Of a stretch of 52,443 nt of DNA, positions 1 to 9,168 are shown piece by piece. This DNA is from Chloroflexota bacterium. GTDB taxonomy: Bacteria; Chloroflexota; Dehalococcoidia; Lucifugimonadales; UBA3495. Position 1 is the stretch's first letter; every line of letters begins with the position of its first letter. Made by a program: the position numbers and the translations under genes. Location of the stretch: positions 1 through 52,443 of the forward strand of contig JAQBXL010000008.1 in NCBI GenBank assembly GCA_027624135.1. The letters are read 5' to 3'. Below the pieces are notes generated by a model. That model was not told the origin of the DNA. It saw nothing but the letters and a program-made list of their open reading frames with translations, and searched no databases.

Positions 1-1559
1 TTCGCCACCTCACCAGTGTCCACGCCCATACCGGTGACTGATACGGTCAGGGTCGTGCCTGGGCCACCCTTTGCCGGGCTGACGATCAAAGTCCGAGGCG
101 TCCTAGCGAAGGCGCCTGAGGATGTCGCACCAGTCAGGTCGCTAGAGTCTGTCACCGCGATCGTAACAGCGTCGCTTACGGTGTTGGTGAACAGTTCTAA
201 TGTCGGCAATGTGGTCACGTAGGCCCACGCACCGCTGGCGTCTATTGCGATGTTCGTTGTGCATTTACCGAGGTGGTTGATGGCAACCGTTCCGCCATCG
301 GTGGACGCGGCGGTCAATTTTCCAGTGCCGGTGTTTCCGCAAGTGATAGTCCCGCTCTTGGTGAAGCCGGTACCCTGAATAGTGATCGACTGACCAGGCG
401 ACGCCGTGGCAGGGGTCACCGTTATTACACGAGTAAGGACTTCCATCGTGAAGCTTGCGCTCTTGGCGCTGTCAGCAATCGTGACCTTGTGCGAGCCTGC
501 AATTGTATCTTTGGGCATCACGAACACGAACGGGACGAGGGCTGTCGTGTCTCCCGTGCTCGGCACAGTAAGAGCTGTGTTGGTTGGGGCGGTGATCTGT
601 CCGCCGACTGTTACCGCACTGGTGCCCATGACGGCGGCCGGCGTGAAGTCAACCAGGTCAACGCTAACCGATCCTCCAGGTGACACTGTGGCGGCCCGCG
701 GCGTCGCACCAGCTAGCTGTGCAAACTTTGTTGTACTAGCTTTGTCGGCGCCCGTGGAATCAGTCACCCAAACGTGACCACCGGCGGAGGTGGAAGACGA
801 CAGGGTAACCGTGCCAGAGAATACTCCGTTGGCGTCGATCGAACCAGAACCGAAAGCGCCTGTGGTCGGAGCTGTGACCTGATCGCCATTGAAGTAGACC
901 TTACAGGTCGTGCAATCCTTTTCGAATCCGCCACCAGTTACGGTTACCGTGGCACCCCTCGCAGCCGTGCTCGGGGTGAAGCTCACGAAACTGTTGATGG
1001 TGTAGGCAGAGCTCGTGACCGCTGTTGCGTCTGCGGTCGTCGCTACCGTGAGAGTGTAAGTGGCTTTCGCCAGGTTCGGGTTCTGGATGCCCGCGGCCTG
1101 GGTGAAGGTGATCGTTATACCGGCGCTGGCATCAATGCCATTGTCGCCAATACTGCCACCGGACGTGCCGGGGTCCATGTCGGGAACCGTGAGGGTTACC
1201 GCTTTACCGGAGATCGTTACTCCAGCAACGTTAACCAGCTGGTTTCCGGTTCCAGTACCGACGTTATTGGCCTTAATCTTAACGGCGGATGCCGCGATGG
1301 AGGAAGGGACCCCCGTGCTGGTGTTGAACGTAACGGTGATGGTGTCACCAACGTTCAGTGCGCCCTGCGCACCACCGGTCACTAGGACCGTGTACTGGGC
1401 GATTGACCTAGCCTTGTCCGGCGTGACCGTTACGGTCGCTGCGGGCGTGTCCGCGCTCACCGGCTTGGCTGAAAACATGCCCAAGACCAACATGGTGGCG
1501 ATTACGCCGATGGCCATGAGCAATGCGAGCCCAAAAGATGTTCCGATTTTAGTGTTCAT
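1..1559 (-). CDS. Secreted IPT/TIG (Ig-like) domain protein, C-terminus off the window
   Basis: Reading the minus strand from the ATG at 1557-1559 gives about 519 codons with no stop before the window edge, so the gene is open at its 3' end and absent from the ORF track. A Shine-Dalgarno (AAGGAGATAGG) precedes the ATG. Residues 7-36 form a signal peptide: a hydrophobic stretch, then a likely cleavage site at VSADTP. The mature protein is rich in Thr, Val, Ser, Gly and Ala. It has a beta-rich N-terminal region (about 40-185) and repeated units resembling IPT/TIG folds near 191 (FTPSTAARGATVTVTGGGF), near 388 (VTPATASPGQSITIQGTGF) and near 490 (VSPAKGGPGTTLTV). Such proteins are usually cell-surface or S-layer-associated and bind other surface molecules. 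No catalytic motif is seen. The function is unknown and the anchor, if any, lies outside the window. ORFs called on the plus strand here are shadows. Confidence 0.85.
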   Translation of the reverse strand, partial: MNTKIGTSFGLALLMAIGVIATMLVLGMFSAKPVSADTPAATVTVTPDKARSIAQYTVLVTGGAQGALNVGDTITVTFNTSTGVPSSIAASAVKIKANNVGTGTGNQLVNVAGVTISGKAVTLTVPDMDPGTSGGSIGDNGIDASAGITITFTQAAGIQNPNLAKATYTLTVATTADATAVTSSAYTINSFVSFTPSTAARGATVTVTGGGFEKDCTTCKVYFNGDQVTAPTTGAFGSGSIDANGVFSGTVTLSSSTSAGGHVWVTDSTGADKASTTKFAQLAGATPRAATVSPGGSVSVDLVDFTPAAVMGTSAVTVGGQITAPTNTALTVPSTGDTTALVPFVFVMPKDTIAGSHKVTIADSAKSASFTMEVLTRVITVTPATASPGQSITIQGTGFTKSGTITCGNTGTGKLTAASTDGGTVAINHLGKCTTNIAIDASGAWAYVTTLPTLELFTNTVSDAVTIAVTDSSDLTGATSSGAFARTPRTLIVSPAKGGPGTTLTVSVTGMGVDTGEVA

Positions 1560-1709
1560 CTACTCCTATCTCCTTGATCTGCTTGCCTGAAGTGAAGTGA
1601 ATTCTGGTGATTCGTTCCTCTCGGACTCCACTCACACTCCATTCTAAATCATGGAATGTTACGAGTTAGTTACCGTTGTACGAGTCCTCTAGGCGAATCG
1701 TGCCTCTAG

Positions 1710-1793
1710 TCACATATGTAACCCCCGCGGAGGCTTCGGAATGTTCGAGGGGTCGACATCCGGAGAAACAAAAATAAGGTCACAAATAGACAT
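1710..1793 (-). CDS. Candidate 27-aa leader peptide or small protein
   Basis: A short minus-strand ORF of 27 codons (begins MSICDLIFV, ends PPRGLHM) is preceded by TAGGAGGTGAGG, a near-complete complement of the 16S 3' end. It lies in the long leader between the IPT/TIG gene (start 1559) and rho. The ORF is too short for the track. It could be a leader peptide that influences the downstream surface-protein gene, an independent small protein, or a chance ORF beside a purine-rich stretch. No family is recognised. The strong ribosome-binding site is the only positive evidence. Confidence 0.3.
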   Translation of the reverse strand: MSICDLIFVSPDVDPSNIPKPPRGLHM

Positions 1794-2339
1794 GATTACC
1801 CCTCACCTCCTAGTAAATTAGATGGGTCGAGCTAAATTCTCTCTCATTTAGCACCATGAACTTTAGCTTGTCAAGGTATTAAATTGGGCTGTAATTAACA
1901 AAAAGCGCCCAGAGGTTTTACGCCTGAGGCGGGCCTGCGACGCTGCTTTTTGGGTTGATTGTTAAGCCAGGCAATTTTTGGTTTCTTGATGGACCTGCAC
2001 GGCCACTTAACCGGTTATGGATTTTTCGACCGATTCGAAACAAACCGTTCTGGACGCGAGGTTCTGCCGGAAGTTTTGATAGAAGTTTTACCAAGCGAGA
2101 TGACGGTAGATGGGTCACCACGAAGGGTTACTCGAAGAGGTGGACGCCCCGCCCAACAAGAAACCAAATCAGATGCGTTGATTTCTTTAACCGAACCCAT
2201 TGTCCGTGTGCAGTGTGTATTGTGAAAGTCAGTCGAGTAAAAGGCAAGCCGCAATCTGGGGCAATTAGTTATCTGGAAGAGCGTCAATGACGCCGGTAAG
2301 CCTGGGATTCCGGAATTGCAGCCTGATAGTGTTCGCCAG
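1794..2339. other. Gene-poor spacer between rho and the IPT/TIG gene
   Basis: About 550 bases without a supportable gene. Several overlapping ORFs of 67-111 codons occur on both strands (1918-2290), but none has a recognisable family or good ribosome-binding site, and they contradict one another. Within it, an A-run plus AAAAAGC at about 1900 and GCTTTTT at about 1951 could pair around a GCCC/GGGC-containing loop. This is a possible bidirectional transcription terminator, weakly supported. The sequence may also contain promoter signals for the minus-strand IPT/TIG gene or the decayed remains of a gene. Confidence 0.4.
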
Positions 2340-3629
2340 TTATGCGTCTTTGTTCAGGTTTGCGAGGAATTCTTCGTTGTTGTTTGACTTGGCCAATCGC
2401 TCCAATACCCGTTCGGTGGCGTTTACGGCCCCGTCGTTGGAGATTAGGCTAATCATGCGGCGCAGCAGCACTATCTGTTTAAGAGTTTTCTCTCCGAAGA
2501 GCAATTCTTCGCGTCGGGTTCCGCTGCGAACGATGTCGATGGCCGGGAAGTAACGGCGCTCGGCCAGTCTACGGTCCAGGTGCAGCTCCATATTTCCAGT
2601 GCCTTTGAATTCTTCGTAGATCACTTCGTCCATCCGGCTACCGGTGTCGATCAAGCAGGAGGCGATGATCGTCAAACTGCCGCCTTCTTCTATATTGCGT
2701 GCTCCACCGAAGAATTTCTTTGGTGGGTAAAGGGCTGCGGAGTCTATGCCTCCGGAGAGGGTGCGCCCACTGGTGGGAACGGCCAGGTTGTAGGCACGGG
2801 TGAGACGCGTGATGCTATCCAGCAGGATTATGACATCCTGCCCCATCTCCACCAGCCGCTTGGCCCGTTCTAGGCAAAGCTCGGCGACCCGGCATTGTTC
2901 TTCAACTGACTCGTCGAATGTGGAGGCAAATACATCGCCGGTCACCGCCCTGCGCATGTCCGTCACTTCCTCTGGGCGTTCACCGATGAGGGCGACCATC
3001 AATTTGGCTTCAGGGCAGTTCGCCTGAACGCCGTGGGCGATCTGCTTCAACATGGTGGTCTTGCCCGCTTTGGGGGGCGAAACGATCAGTCCGCGCTGGC
3101 CAAGGCCGATCGGTGCGAATAGGTCAACCATCCTGGTGGAGAGCTCGGAGGAAGAGGTCTCCAAGATAACCTGTTTCTCTGGGAAGATGGGCGTCATATG
3201 TTCGAAGATCGGACGGTAGCGACTCTGAACTTGGTCGGTCTGCAATCCGTTGATCAGTTCCACCCGCACCAGTCCGAAATAACGCTCGCCCTCTTTGGGT
3301 GGCCGGACCTGTCCAGTGACAGTGTCGCCAGTCCTCAGGTTAAACCGTCTTATCTGTGATTGGGAGATATAGACGTCGCCAGATCCCCTGTAAAAGGTGA
3401 TTTGGCGAAGGAAGCCGTAACCTTCGTCCATTATTTCCAGGATGCCCGTGGAGAACAGGGCTTGCTTGGCGGAAACCACTTGGAACAGCCGGCTGAGCAG
3501 GTCCTCTTTATGCAGTGTTGCCAGAGCAGTGGTGTCGTTTAATCCGACATCGCTAGCCAGGCCCAAGAGTTCTTCTTTGGACTTGGCTCCCATCTCCGAC
3601 ACATCAAACATTAGTTCAGTGGTTGCCAT
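2340..3629 (-). CDS. rho: Transcription termination factor Rho
   Basis: Full-length Rho of 429 residues (E. coli 419). It is an RNA-dependent ATPase that loads on C-rich nascent RNA as a hexameric ring and dissociates RNA polymerase. Visible are the N-terminal helical Rho_N region (about 12-50), the cold-shock-like primary RNA-binding domain with the YGFLR motif (71-75), Walker A PPKAGKTT (175-182), Walker B DVIILLDS (255-262) and the SGTRREELL arginine-finger segment (about 369-377). The start ATG follows AAAGAGG. It is transcribed in the same direction as the upstream transaldolase and pyrG, but a 205-bp gap with a tandem repeat separates it from them. No insertion domain of the actinobacterial type is present. 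Confidence 0.98.
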   Translation of the reverse strand: MATTELMFDVSEMGAKSKEELLGLASDVGLNDTTALATLHKEDLLSRLFQVVSAKQALFSTGILEIMDEGYGFLRQITFYRGSGDVYISQSQIRRFNLRTGDTVTGQVRPPKEGERYFGLVRVELINGLQTDQVQSRYRPIFEHMTPIFPEKQVILETSSSELSTRMVDLFAPIGLGQRGLIVSPPKAGKTTMLKQIAHGVQANCPEAKLMVALIGERPEEVTDMRRAVTGDVFASTFDESVEEQCRVAELCLERAKRLVEMGQDVIILLDSITRLTRAYNLAVPTSGRTLSGGIDSAALYPPKKFFGGARNIEEGGSLTIIASCLIDTGSRMDEVIYEEFKGTGNMELHLDRRLAERRYFPAIDIVRSGTRREELLFGEKTLKQIVLLRRMISLISNDGAVNATERVLERLAKSNNNEEFLANLNKDA

Positions 3630-3755
3630 GTTTACCTCTTTCGGGGGTCTTGGATCAAGCGCCGGTCTGCGGTCCCGGGTCCTGAAAGTTGGGATTTGGA
3701 ATTTTGTCTGATTGCCGCAGTTGGGCAGTGGGCGTTCAAGCGGTGGTTAGTCAAT

Positions 3756-3799
3756 TGAAAATTCGGTGAAAATTCGGTGAAAATCTAGTGAAAATCTGG
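3756..3799. repeat. Four tandem 11-bp units upstream of rho
   Basis: Two exact copies of TGAAAATTCGG are followed by TGAAAATCTAG and TGAAAATCTGG, giving 44 bp with an 11-bp period. The array lies between the transaldolase stop and the rho start. The 11-bp period is close to one helical turn, so it could space binding sites, but replication slippage is the simpler explanation. Read on the minus strand the unit (GATTTTCACCG) resembles the intergenic repeat at 12136-12161. Confidence 0.8.
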
Positions 3800-3834
3800 C
3801 TGATCCATAGGATTGGAGTCCTCGGTTTCGGGGG

Positions 3835-4494
3835 TTACGAGTTCCCCGATTTCTCCCAGTCCGATTTGAACCGAGCTACTCCGGAGTCGGTCAGCGGGTG
3901 CTGGGCCATCTGTAGCAGGGTTTTGTAAGGCACGGTGGCAATGTGCGCCCCAGCCTGAGCCGCCATTGTGCAGTGCAGCGTGTGGCGTATGCTGGCCGCC
4001 AACACCTTGGTTTCGATGTTGTGCTTGGCGTACACAGAAACGATGTCTCTGATCAGGTCGATTCCCTCTAAGCCGATATCATCCAGGCGGCCAATGAATG
4101 GGCTAACCGCAGTGGAGCCGGCCTGGGCGCCAAGAAGAGCCTGATTCACCGAGAAACACAAAGTCTGGTTTACCTTGATGCCTTCCTTTGAAAGGATCGA
4201 TATAGCCTCGAACCCAGCGACGGTACTGGGGATCTTCACCCACGGATTAGGGATCCAGCCTGCAATGTCTCTGCCTTCGGCCACCATACCGGGTGCGTCG
4301 AGGGAGATTACCTCCACGGAGATAGGGCCGTCGACAATGTCAGAGATTTCTCGAACCGCCGCTTTATAGCTTTCTGAGCTTCCGATACCTTCCGCAGATG
4401 CCAGCGAGGGATTGGTAGTGACGCCGCTGATCACCCCCATCCTGGCCCCGTCGCGTATCTCTTGAATATTGGCCGTATCCAAAAAGAGCTTCAC
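3835..4494 (-). CDS. fsa: Transaldolase, small TalC/FSA-type
   Basis: A 219-residue single-domain TIM barrel of the short transaldolase class (TalC/MipB/fructose-6-phosphate aldolase-like, about 215-220 residues). It would transfer dihydroxyacetone units between sugar phosphates in the non-oxidative pentose phosphate pathway, or cleave fructose 6-phosphate. MKLFLDTANIQEI is the classic N-terminus, GVTTNPSL follows at 24-31, and the Schiff-base lysine is K87 in WVKIPST. The fold-closing VPYKTLLQM and HPLTDSG motifs are present near the C-terminus. The ATG follows GGTGAGG at very close spacing. It sits between pyrG and rho on the same strand. Sequence alone does not separate transaldolase from aldolase activity. 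Confidence 0.93.
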   Translation of the reverse strand: MKLFLDTANIQEIRDGARMGVISGVTTNPSLASAEGIGSSESYKAAVREISDIVDGPISVEVISLDAPGMVAEGRDIAGWIPNPWVKIPSTVAGFEAISILSKEGIKVNQTLCFSVNQALLGAQAGSTAVSPFIGRLDDIGLEGIDLIRDIVSVYAKHNIETKVLAASIRHTLHCTMAAQAGAHIATVPYKTLLQMAQHPLTDSGVARFKSDWEKSGNS

Positions 4495-4659
4495 ATCCTC
4501 ACCGCCGTTGGGAGATTTTGGTCCGGATCCCCGCCTTCACCAATAGTAAGAAAGTGGCGGGAAAGAATAACAACAACTGGTAATTGGAGTTTGGTTGCGC
4601 TGGTGGATCGTGGATCGCTCATCAGATATGTAGAAGATAGATACATGGTTTTGGAGTTG

Positions 4660-6306
4660 CTAGCTGGTCGTAAGGTCCAGGGGCAGTGGCCTTTGGACGC
4701 CCTCTCTGATGGTTTCTTTGGCAGCCCCGATGAACTGGCTGAACAAAGGGTGGGGGCGATTGGGCCGGGATTTGAATTCAGGATGATATTGTGTGCCGAC
4801 CATGAACGGATGGTTTTTGACTTCGCCGGTCTCAACCAGGTTGCCGTCGGGAGAAAGACCGCCGATGACCAGCCCTGAACTTTCCAGGGATTCCCGGTAG
4901 GTATTGTTAAGTTCGAACCGGTGACGGTGACGCTCGGTTATCGTGTCGGCGCCGTAAGCCGCTCTGGTTCGGGTGTTGGATTGCGTGTTGCAGGGATAAT
5001 CCCCCAGCCGCATGGTGCCACCCTTGCTCGAGATATTCTGTTGATCGGGCATAATGTCGACCACTGGATATTCGGTATCTGGAACCAACTCCGAAGAATT
5101 GGCGTTGCTCAACCCCAGCACGTTTCTGGCCCACTCGATGACCATCACTTGCAGACCCAGGCAAAGGCCTAGGTACGGCACCTGATGCTCCCTGGCGTAA
5201 CGGGCAGTTTCGATCATGCCCTCTACACCCCGAGGTCCGAATCCGCCTGGGACCACGATACCGCAAGCATTGGACAGCAGAGCATCCGGCCCGAAGCGCT
5301 CGACATCTTCGGAATGGACCCATTGAATATCAATGTCCCTGTCATGGTCCAGCCCCGCGTGCCGTAGCGCTTCTCGAACCGAGAGATAAGAATCGGGGTA
5401 TTCAACGTACTTTCCGACTAGTGCGATGGACAGACAATCTTTTGGCGACTTCATCCTATCGACCATCGCCGACCATTCCGACATGTCTCCGGATTGGCCG
5501 TTAAGACTGAGAGATTCTACGATGATGTCGCCCAAACCCGCGTCCTCAAGCATCAATGGCACTTCGTATACATTGTCTACGGTCAGCAAGGGAATCACCG
5601 CATTGAGAGGGACGTCACAGAAGGCCGAGATCTTCTTACAGATGTCCTCAGACACCGGAAGGTCGCTTCTGCAGAGAATGGCGTCAGGTTGTATTCCGAT
5701 TGAGCGCAGTTCTTTCACACTGTGTTGGGTTGGTTTGGTTTTCAGTTCTTGGGCTGCCGATATATATGGAAGCAAGGTTAAGTGGATGTAGAAAACGTTG
5801 TCCCGGCCCACGTCGTTCCGCATCTGCCGGATGGCCTCTAAAAAGGGCAGGCCTTCGATGTCGCCGACCGTCCCGCCGACTTCAGCGATGATCACATCGG
5901 CGCCCGATTCGGCGGCCAGTGCGAGCACCCTGTCTTTGATGGCGTTGGTCACGTGGGGCACGGTTTGAATCGTGCCGCCCAGGAAGTCGCCGCGACGTTC
6001 TTTGGCTATAAGGTTGAGGTAGACCTCTCCGGCTGTAAGGTTGGAGGTTCGGGTTAATTCGACGTCGATGAATCTTTCGTAGTGGCCCAGATCCAGATCT
6101 GTCTCCCCACCGTCTTGGGTCACGAAGACCTCGCCGTGCTGATAAGGGGACATGGTTCCAGGATCGACGTTAAGGTAAGGGTCCAGTTTGATGACGGAGA
6201 CGGTGAGGCCTCGGCTTTTCAGGATGCGTCCGATGGATGCGACGCTGATCCCTTTGCCTAGTGAGCTGACAACTCCGCCTGTAACGAAGATAAACTTTGT
6301 CGGCAT
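4660..6306 (-). CDS. pyrG: CTP synthase
   Basis: A 548-residue CTP synthase catalysing ATP-dependent amination of UTP to CTP with glutamine as nitrogen donor, the last step of de novo pyrimidine nucleotide synthesis. The N-terminal synthetase domain (about 1-270) begins with the invariant FVTGGVVSSLGKG P-loop segment. The C-terminal class I glutamine amidotransferase domain (about 290-540) has the oxyanion PGGFG motif, nucleophile C382 in GLCLGLQ, and the H518/E520 pair in QYHPE. Length and motif order match the family. The start has only a weak ribosome-binding site, and a consensus promoter lies about 150 bp upstream. The ORF of 114 codons overlapping its 3' end is a shadow. Confidence 0.98.
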   Translation of the reverse strand: MPTKFIFVTGGVVSSLGKGISVASIGRILKSRGLTVSVIKLDPYLNVDPGTMSPYQHGEVFVTQDGGETDLDLGHYERFIDVELTRTSNLTAGEVYLNLIAKERRGDFLGGTIQTVPHVTNAIKDRVLALAAESGADVIIAEVGGTVGDIEGLPFLEAIRQMRNDVGRDNVFYIHLTLLPYISAAQELKTKPTQHSVKELRSIGIQPDAILCRSDLPVSEDICKKISAFCDVPLNAVIPLLTVDNVYEVPLMLEDAGLGDIIVESLSLNGQSGDMSEWSAMVDRMKSPKDCLSIALVGKYVEYPDSYLSVREALRHAGLDHDRDIDIQWVHSEDVERFGPDALLSNACGIVVPGGFGPRGVEGMIETARYAREHQVPYLGLCLGLQVMVIEWARNVLGLSNANSSELVPDTEYPVVDIMPDQQNISSKGGTMRLGDYPCNTQSNTRTRAAYGADTITERHRHRFELNNTYRESLESSGLVIGGLSPDGNLVETGEVKNHPFMVGTQYHPEFKSRPNRPHPLFSQFIGAAKETIREGVQRPLPLDLTTS

Positions 6307-6458
6307 TTGTCTACGCTAAAATAGGTGTTGAGGGGATACTTGCTTGACGGTTGATGAACCGAGTCACTGTCTTAGCAGGTACGCCAATAGGTGCAGTGGT
6401 AACACGGTTACGAAGCTGGACGTTAAGAACTAGGGCGTTCGCTGGGGATTACCCGATA

Positions 6459-6488
6459 ATTATATGAGGTGGTTTTGCAAAGTGTCAA
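6459..6488 (-). promoter_or_regulatory. Consensus sigma-A promoter for pyrG
   Basis: On the minus strand TTGACA (6483-6488) and TATAAT (6459-6464) are separated by 18 bp, both hexamers exact. Transcription would start near 6452, leaving a leader of about 145 nt before pyrG. The bases at the expected start are GGGTA. B. subtilis pyrG starts GGGC and is controlled by reiterative G addition; here the fourth base differs, so that mechanism cannot be claimed. Confidence 0.8.
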
Positions 6489-6542
6489 GCATTCGTGCGG
6501 AAGATTGCAACATGTCTTGAATCTGCTGATCGGCCATCGTTT

Positions 6543-7937
6543 TCAGCGGTCTTCGCTAGTAGGAGGCAGATGATCCAGGTAGCCGGCGTCGTACTCGGCG
6601 ATCCACCCAAGCACCACTTGTTCCTCTAGCGGGACCGTTCCCGGCGCGCCGCCGCCCTCAGGAGTGTGGCCGATGATCCATTCCTCCTCGAATGCCTTCA
6701 GCCGGGCCTGGTCTACCCCGAGCAACTCCTTCAGAACGTAATCGTTGCCCTCGCCTAGTTGGGGAGCCGGTCCCTTGATGGCTGCTTCGCTTTTGGAGAA
6801 TTTCCAGCCCCTTCCTACGTAGCCCTTGGTTCTCAGGCCAACTTCGGCAGGGTTATGAACGGTCTCGAAAAATCCCCTGGCTGCGTACTGAGGATCGGTC
6901 AAAGCTTGCTTGCAAGTTAGTATCGGTCCTGCGGGCACCCCGGCGCCTTGCAGCGATTCCATGACTTGGTAGGAGGTCCGGGCGGACGTCCAAGTCGCGA
7001 TAATATCGTCCAACACTTCCTGGTTTTGGCGGCGGTCAATGGGGTCTGCGAATCGCGGATCAGACGCGATGTTCGGGGCGTCAATCGTATGGCAGAACGC
7101 CAGCCAATCGTCTTGGTCACGCACGGCGATGGCTACCCACTGGTCATTGCCCTGGCAAGGGTAGACGCCATGGGGCGACCATACCGGGTGGCGGTTGCCG
7201 ATCCGCAGAGAGCGCCGTCCATTAAATGCGAAGTCGAGCACGCCTGTTCCAATCACCGTGGTCCCGGTTTGATACATCGCGAGGTCGATCCATTGGCCTT
7301 CTCCGGTGCGGGCCCGCCTCAGCAATGCCGCCATCAAACTGCCCAACGCAGTCCAGGTTGCGAGAAAATCGGAGTAGGAGTTGCCCATCTTGTTCGGGAC
7401 CTGACCTTCGAACATGCGGCCATCCGGACCTTCTTCCATATATCCCATAAAGGCCCCAGTGCCGTGGGTCGGTTCCAGCGCCGACGCCATCGCGCCGAAG
7501 TTGCTCCAAGGTCCACTGTGTCCATAGCCAGTGTTGGACACCATGATCAGGTCAGGCTTCTCAGCCCGGAGGCTTTCATAGTCCAATCCAAACCGGGCCA
7601 TCACCCGCGGGGTAAAGTTCTCCAAAACCACGTCGCAAACTCGGACCAAGTCTTTGATGATCGCCTGGGAATCCTCAGACCGAAGATCAAGGGTCAAACT
7701 CCGCTTGCCCCGATTCAGCATCTGGAAAGTGCCGCCCTGTTCCCACCAGAGTTCGCCGGGCTGGTTGTCGGGAAACGGTCCGGTGATAGTTCTGGTGGTG
7801 TCCATGAACTGGGTCTGGCAGGTATCGACCTTTATGACCTCCGCGCCCAGGTCCGCCAGGTTAGCCCCGGCGAACGGCATAGCGAAGACCCGGCTAAGGT
7901 CTAGCACTCGAATGTTTTTTAATGGGGCTTGGGGCAT
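6543..7937 (-). CDS. CaiB/BaiF family (class III) CoA-transferase A
   Basis: A 464-residue class III CoA-transferase, moving CoA between an acyl-CoA donor and a carboxylic acid acceptor through an enzyme-bound anhydride. The ORF track extends it to 8243, but those first 102 codons are the shadow of the neighbouring gene. The true start is the ATG at 7935-7937 (MPQAPLKNIRVLDLSRV), which opens exactly at the conserved family N-terminus and has AAGAGGG upstream. The domain holds the GAEVIKVD motif, LDLRSEDS, and the likely catalytic aspartate D190 in NSYSDFLA, equivalent by position to formyl-CoA transferase D169. It is the last gene of the 10235-6543 cassette, 34 bp after the second CoA-transferase. 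The substrate is not deducible from sequence. Confidence 0.92.
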   Translation of the reverse strand: MPQAPLKNIRVLDLSRVFAMPFAGANLADLGAEVIKVDTCQTQFMDTTRTITGPFPDNQPGELWWEQGGTFQMLNRGKRSLTLDLRSEDSQAIIKDLVRVCDVVLENFTPRVMARFGLDYESLRAEKPDLIMVSNTGYGHSGPWSNFGAMASALEPTHGTGAFMGYMEEGPDGRMFEGQVPNKMGNSYSDFLATWTALGSLMAALLRRARTGEGQWIDLAMYQTGTTVIGTGVLDFAFNGRRSLRIGNRHPVWSPHGVYPCQGNDQWVAIAVRDQDDWLAFCHTIDAPNIASDPRFADPIDRRQNQEVLDDIIATWTSARTSYQVMESLQGAGVPAGPILTCKQALTDPQYAARGFFETVHNPAEVGLRTKGYVGRGWKFSKSEAAIKGPAPQLGEGNDYVLKELLGVDQARLKAFEEEWIIGHTPEGGGAPGTVPLEEQVVLGWIAEYDAGYLDHLPPTSEDR

Positions 7938-7971
7938 GGGAATGTCTACCCTCTTAGAACTGTAGGTTGTT

Positions 7972-9168
7972 TTAGATAACGCCGTGCGTTCTGAGAGAAA
8001 CCAGGTCTTTTGACGAATAACCCAACTCCTGCCCGTATACCTCCGCATTGTGCTGGCCCAGTAGTGGGGCTGGTTCGGACGCGGTGATGGTCTCTCCAGG
8101 CAGCCGGACGGCCATGCCGGGGTATTGGGCCTGGCCAACCACCGGATGGTCAACGTCCACGAAGAACTCTCTGGCTTGCAGGTGGGGACAGTTGGCCAGG
8201 TCTCCGGCATCCTGGGCCATACCAAACACCAGCCTGCGCTCACCTGAGGCGATGAAGAGGGGCCTCCGGTCCCATTGGGCCAGCCCTTTGATCAACAGTT
8301 CTTTCAGCTCTTCCCCGTGGGCAATGCGGCCAGCACCGGTGGCGAATTTCTCGTCTTGCAGCTCTTCCAACCCGATCAGACTGGCGACCGTCGCCCAGGG
8401 TTGGGAGCCCTGCACCGACGGCGCGACGTAACCGTCGCGGGCGGGCATCAGCTCTTCGAAACCGGCGCCACGGACCGGGCGTCGCCCTTTGACCGCCCCC
8501 ATGTAGTTGTAGTAGGGCACCGGCTGCACCAGATGAGCGCCCAAACATGCAGCCGCCGAAACGTCCACATGTTGGCCCTCGCCCGAGGTAAGCCGGGCAA
8601 ACAGAGCCACCTGGGTTGCGGCGGCTGCATTGGCTCCGGCCACATAGAATGATTGGTCGAGAACGTTGCGCAAGGGTTCTTTGTCCGAATCGCCCGAGTG
8701 ATACATGAGGCCGCTCAAGGCATAGGTCACAATGTCGGTGGCCTCAAAGTCCCGGTATGGCCCGGTCTGGCCGAAGGGGGTGATGGACGTGACGACCAAC
8801 TGGGGGTTCACCTTGGCAAGGGACTCGTAGTCCAAACCCATCGCTTTGGACTGGGCCGGGGGGAGATTCTCCACTAACACGTCGGCGTCGGCCAGCAGAC
8901 GGTTCAGGAGTTTGCGCCCGGTGGCGCTGGAGGGATCCAGCGTGACGCCCTTCTTGTTGGTGTTCAGGTAAAGGAAGGTCAGGCTTTTCTCCGGGTCGGG
9001 GTCGTCGCCCGCGAACGGCCCCATGCGGCGGGTGGAATCTCCACAGCCGGGCGTTTCAACCTTGATGACCTCGGCGCCGTAGTCGGCCAGAATCTTGGCG
9101 CACCATGGCCCGGAGATGCCGGAGCCTAGGTCCAAGACACGGATTCCAGACAGGAGTCCGGCTGGCAT
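7972..9168 (-). CDS. CaiB/BaiF family (class III) CoA-transferase B
   Basis: A 398-residue class III CoA-transferase. It has the family N-terminus IRVLDLGSGISGPWCA, the GAEVIKVETP motif, LNTNKKGVTLD, and the expected two interlocked Rossmann-like halves by length. Its ATG overlaps the TGA of the upstream hydratase (ATGA at 9165-9168), so translation is probably coupled. It differs strongly from CoA-transferase A next door, so the pair is not a recent duplication; they may form a heteromer or act on different acids. The acceptor and donor are unknown. By analogy with mesaconyl-CoA C1-C4 transferase beside mesaconyl-C4-CoA hydratase in Chloroflexus, it could act on a branched dicarboxylyl-CoA, but this is inference. 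Confidence 0.92.
   Translation of the reverse strand: MPAGLLSGIRVLDLGSGISGPWCAKILADYGAEVIKVETPGCGDSTRRMGPFAGDDPDPEKSLTFLYLNTNKKGVTLDPSSATGRKLLNRLLADADVLVENLPPAQSKAMGLDYESLAKVNPQLVVTSITPFGQTGPYRDFEATDIVTYALSGLMYHSGDSDKEPLRNVLDQSFYVAGANAAAATQVALFARLTSGEGQHVDVSAAACLGAHLVQPVPYYNYMGAVKGRRPVRGAGFEELMPARDGYVAPSVQGSQPWATVASLIGLEELQDEKFATGAGRIAHGEELKELLIKGLAQWDRRPLFIASGERRLVFGMAQDAGDLANCPHLQAREFFVDVDHPVVGQAQYPGMAVRLPGETITASEPAPLLGQHNAEVYGQELGYSSKDLVSLRTHGVI

Noticed and set aside
273-1590. Plus-strand ORFs 273-683, 406-777, 774-1385 and 1060-1590
   Set aside because: They are shadows of the minus-strand IPT/TIG gene, which has a signal peptide, a ribosome-binding site and repeat structure.
1700-1760. 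Possible c-di-GMP riboswitch (GAAGCCTCCG and GGGGTTAC on the minus strand)
   Set aside because: Only two short words fit; the required GCAAACC, tetraloop and receptor segments are missing.
1918-2290. Overlapping ORFs of 67-111 codons on both strands
   Set aside because: No ribosome-binding site, no family and mutual contradiction.
7938-8243. N-terminal extension of the 566-residue CoA-transferase ORF
   Set aside because: The extra 102 codons lie in a different frame of the neighbouring gene; family similarity starts exactly at the ATG 7935-7937.
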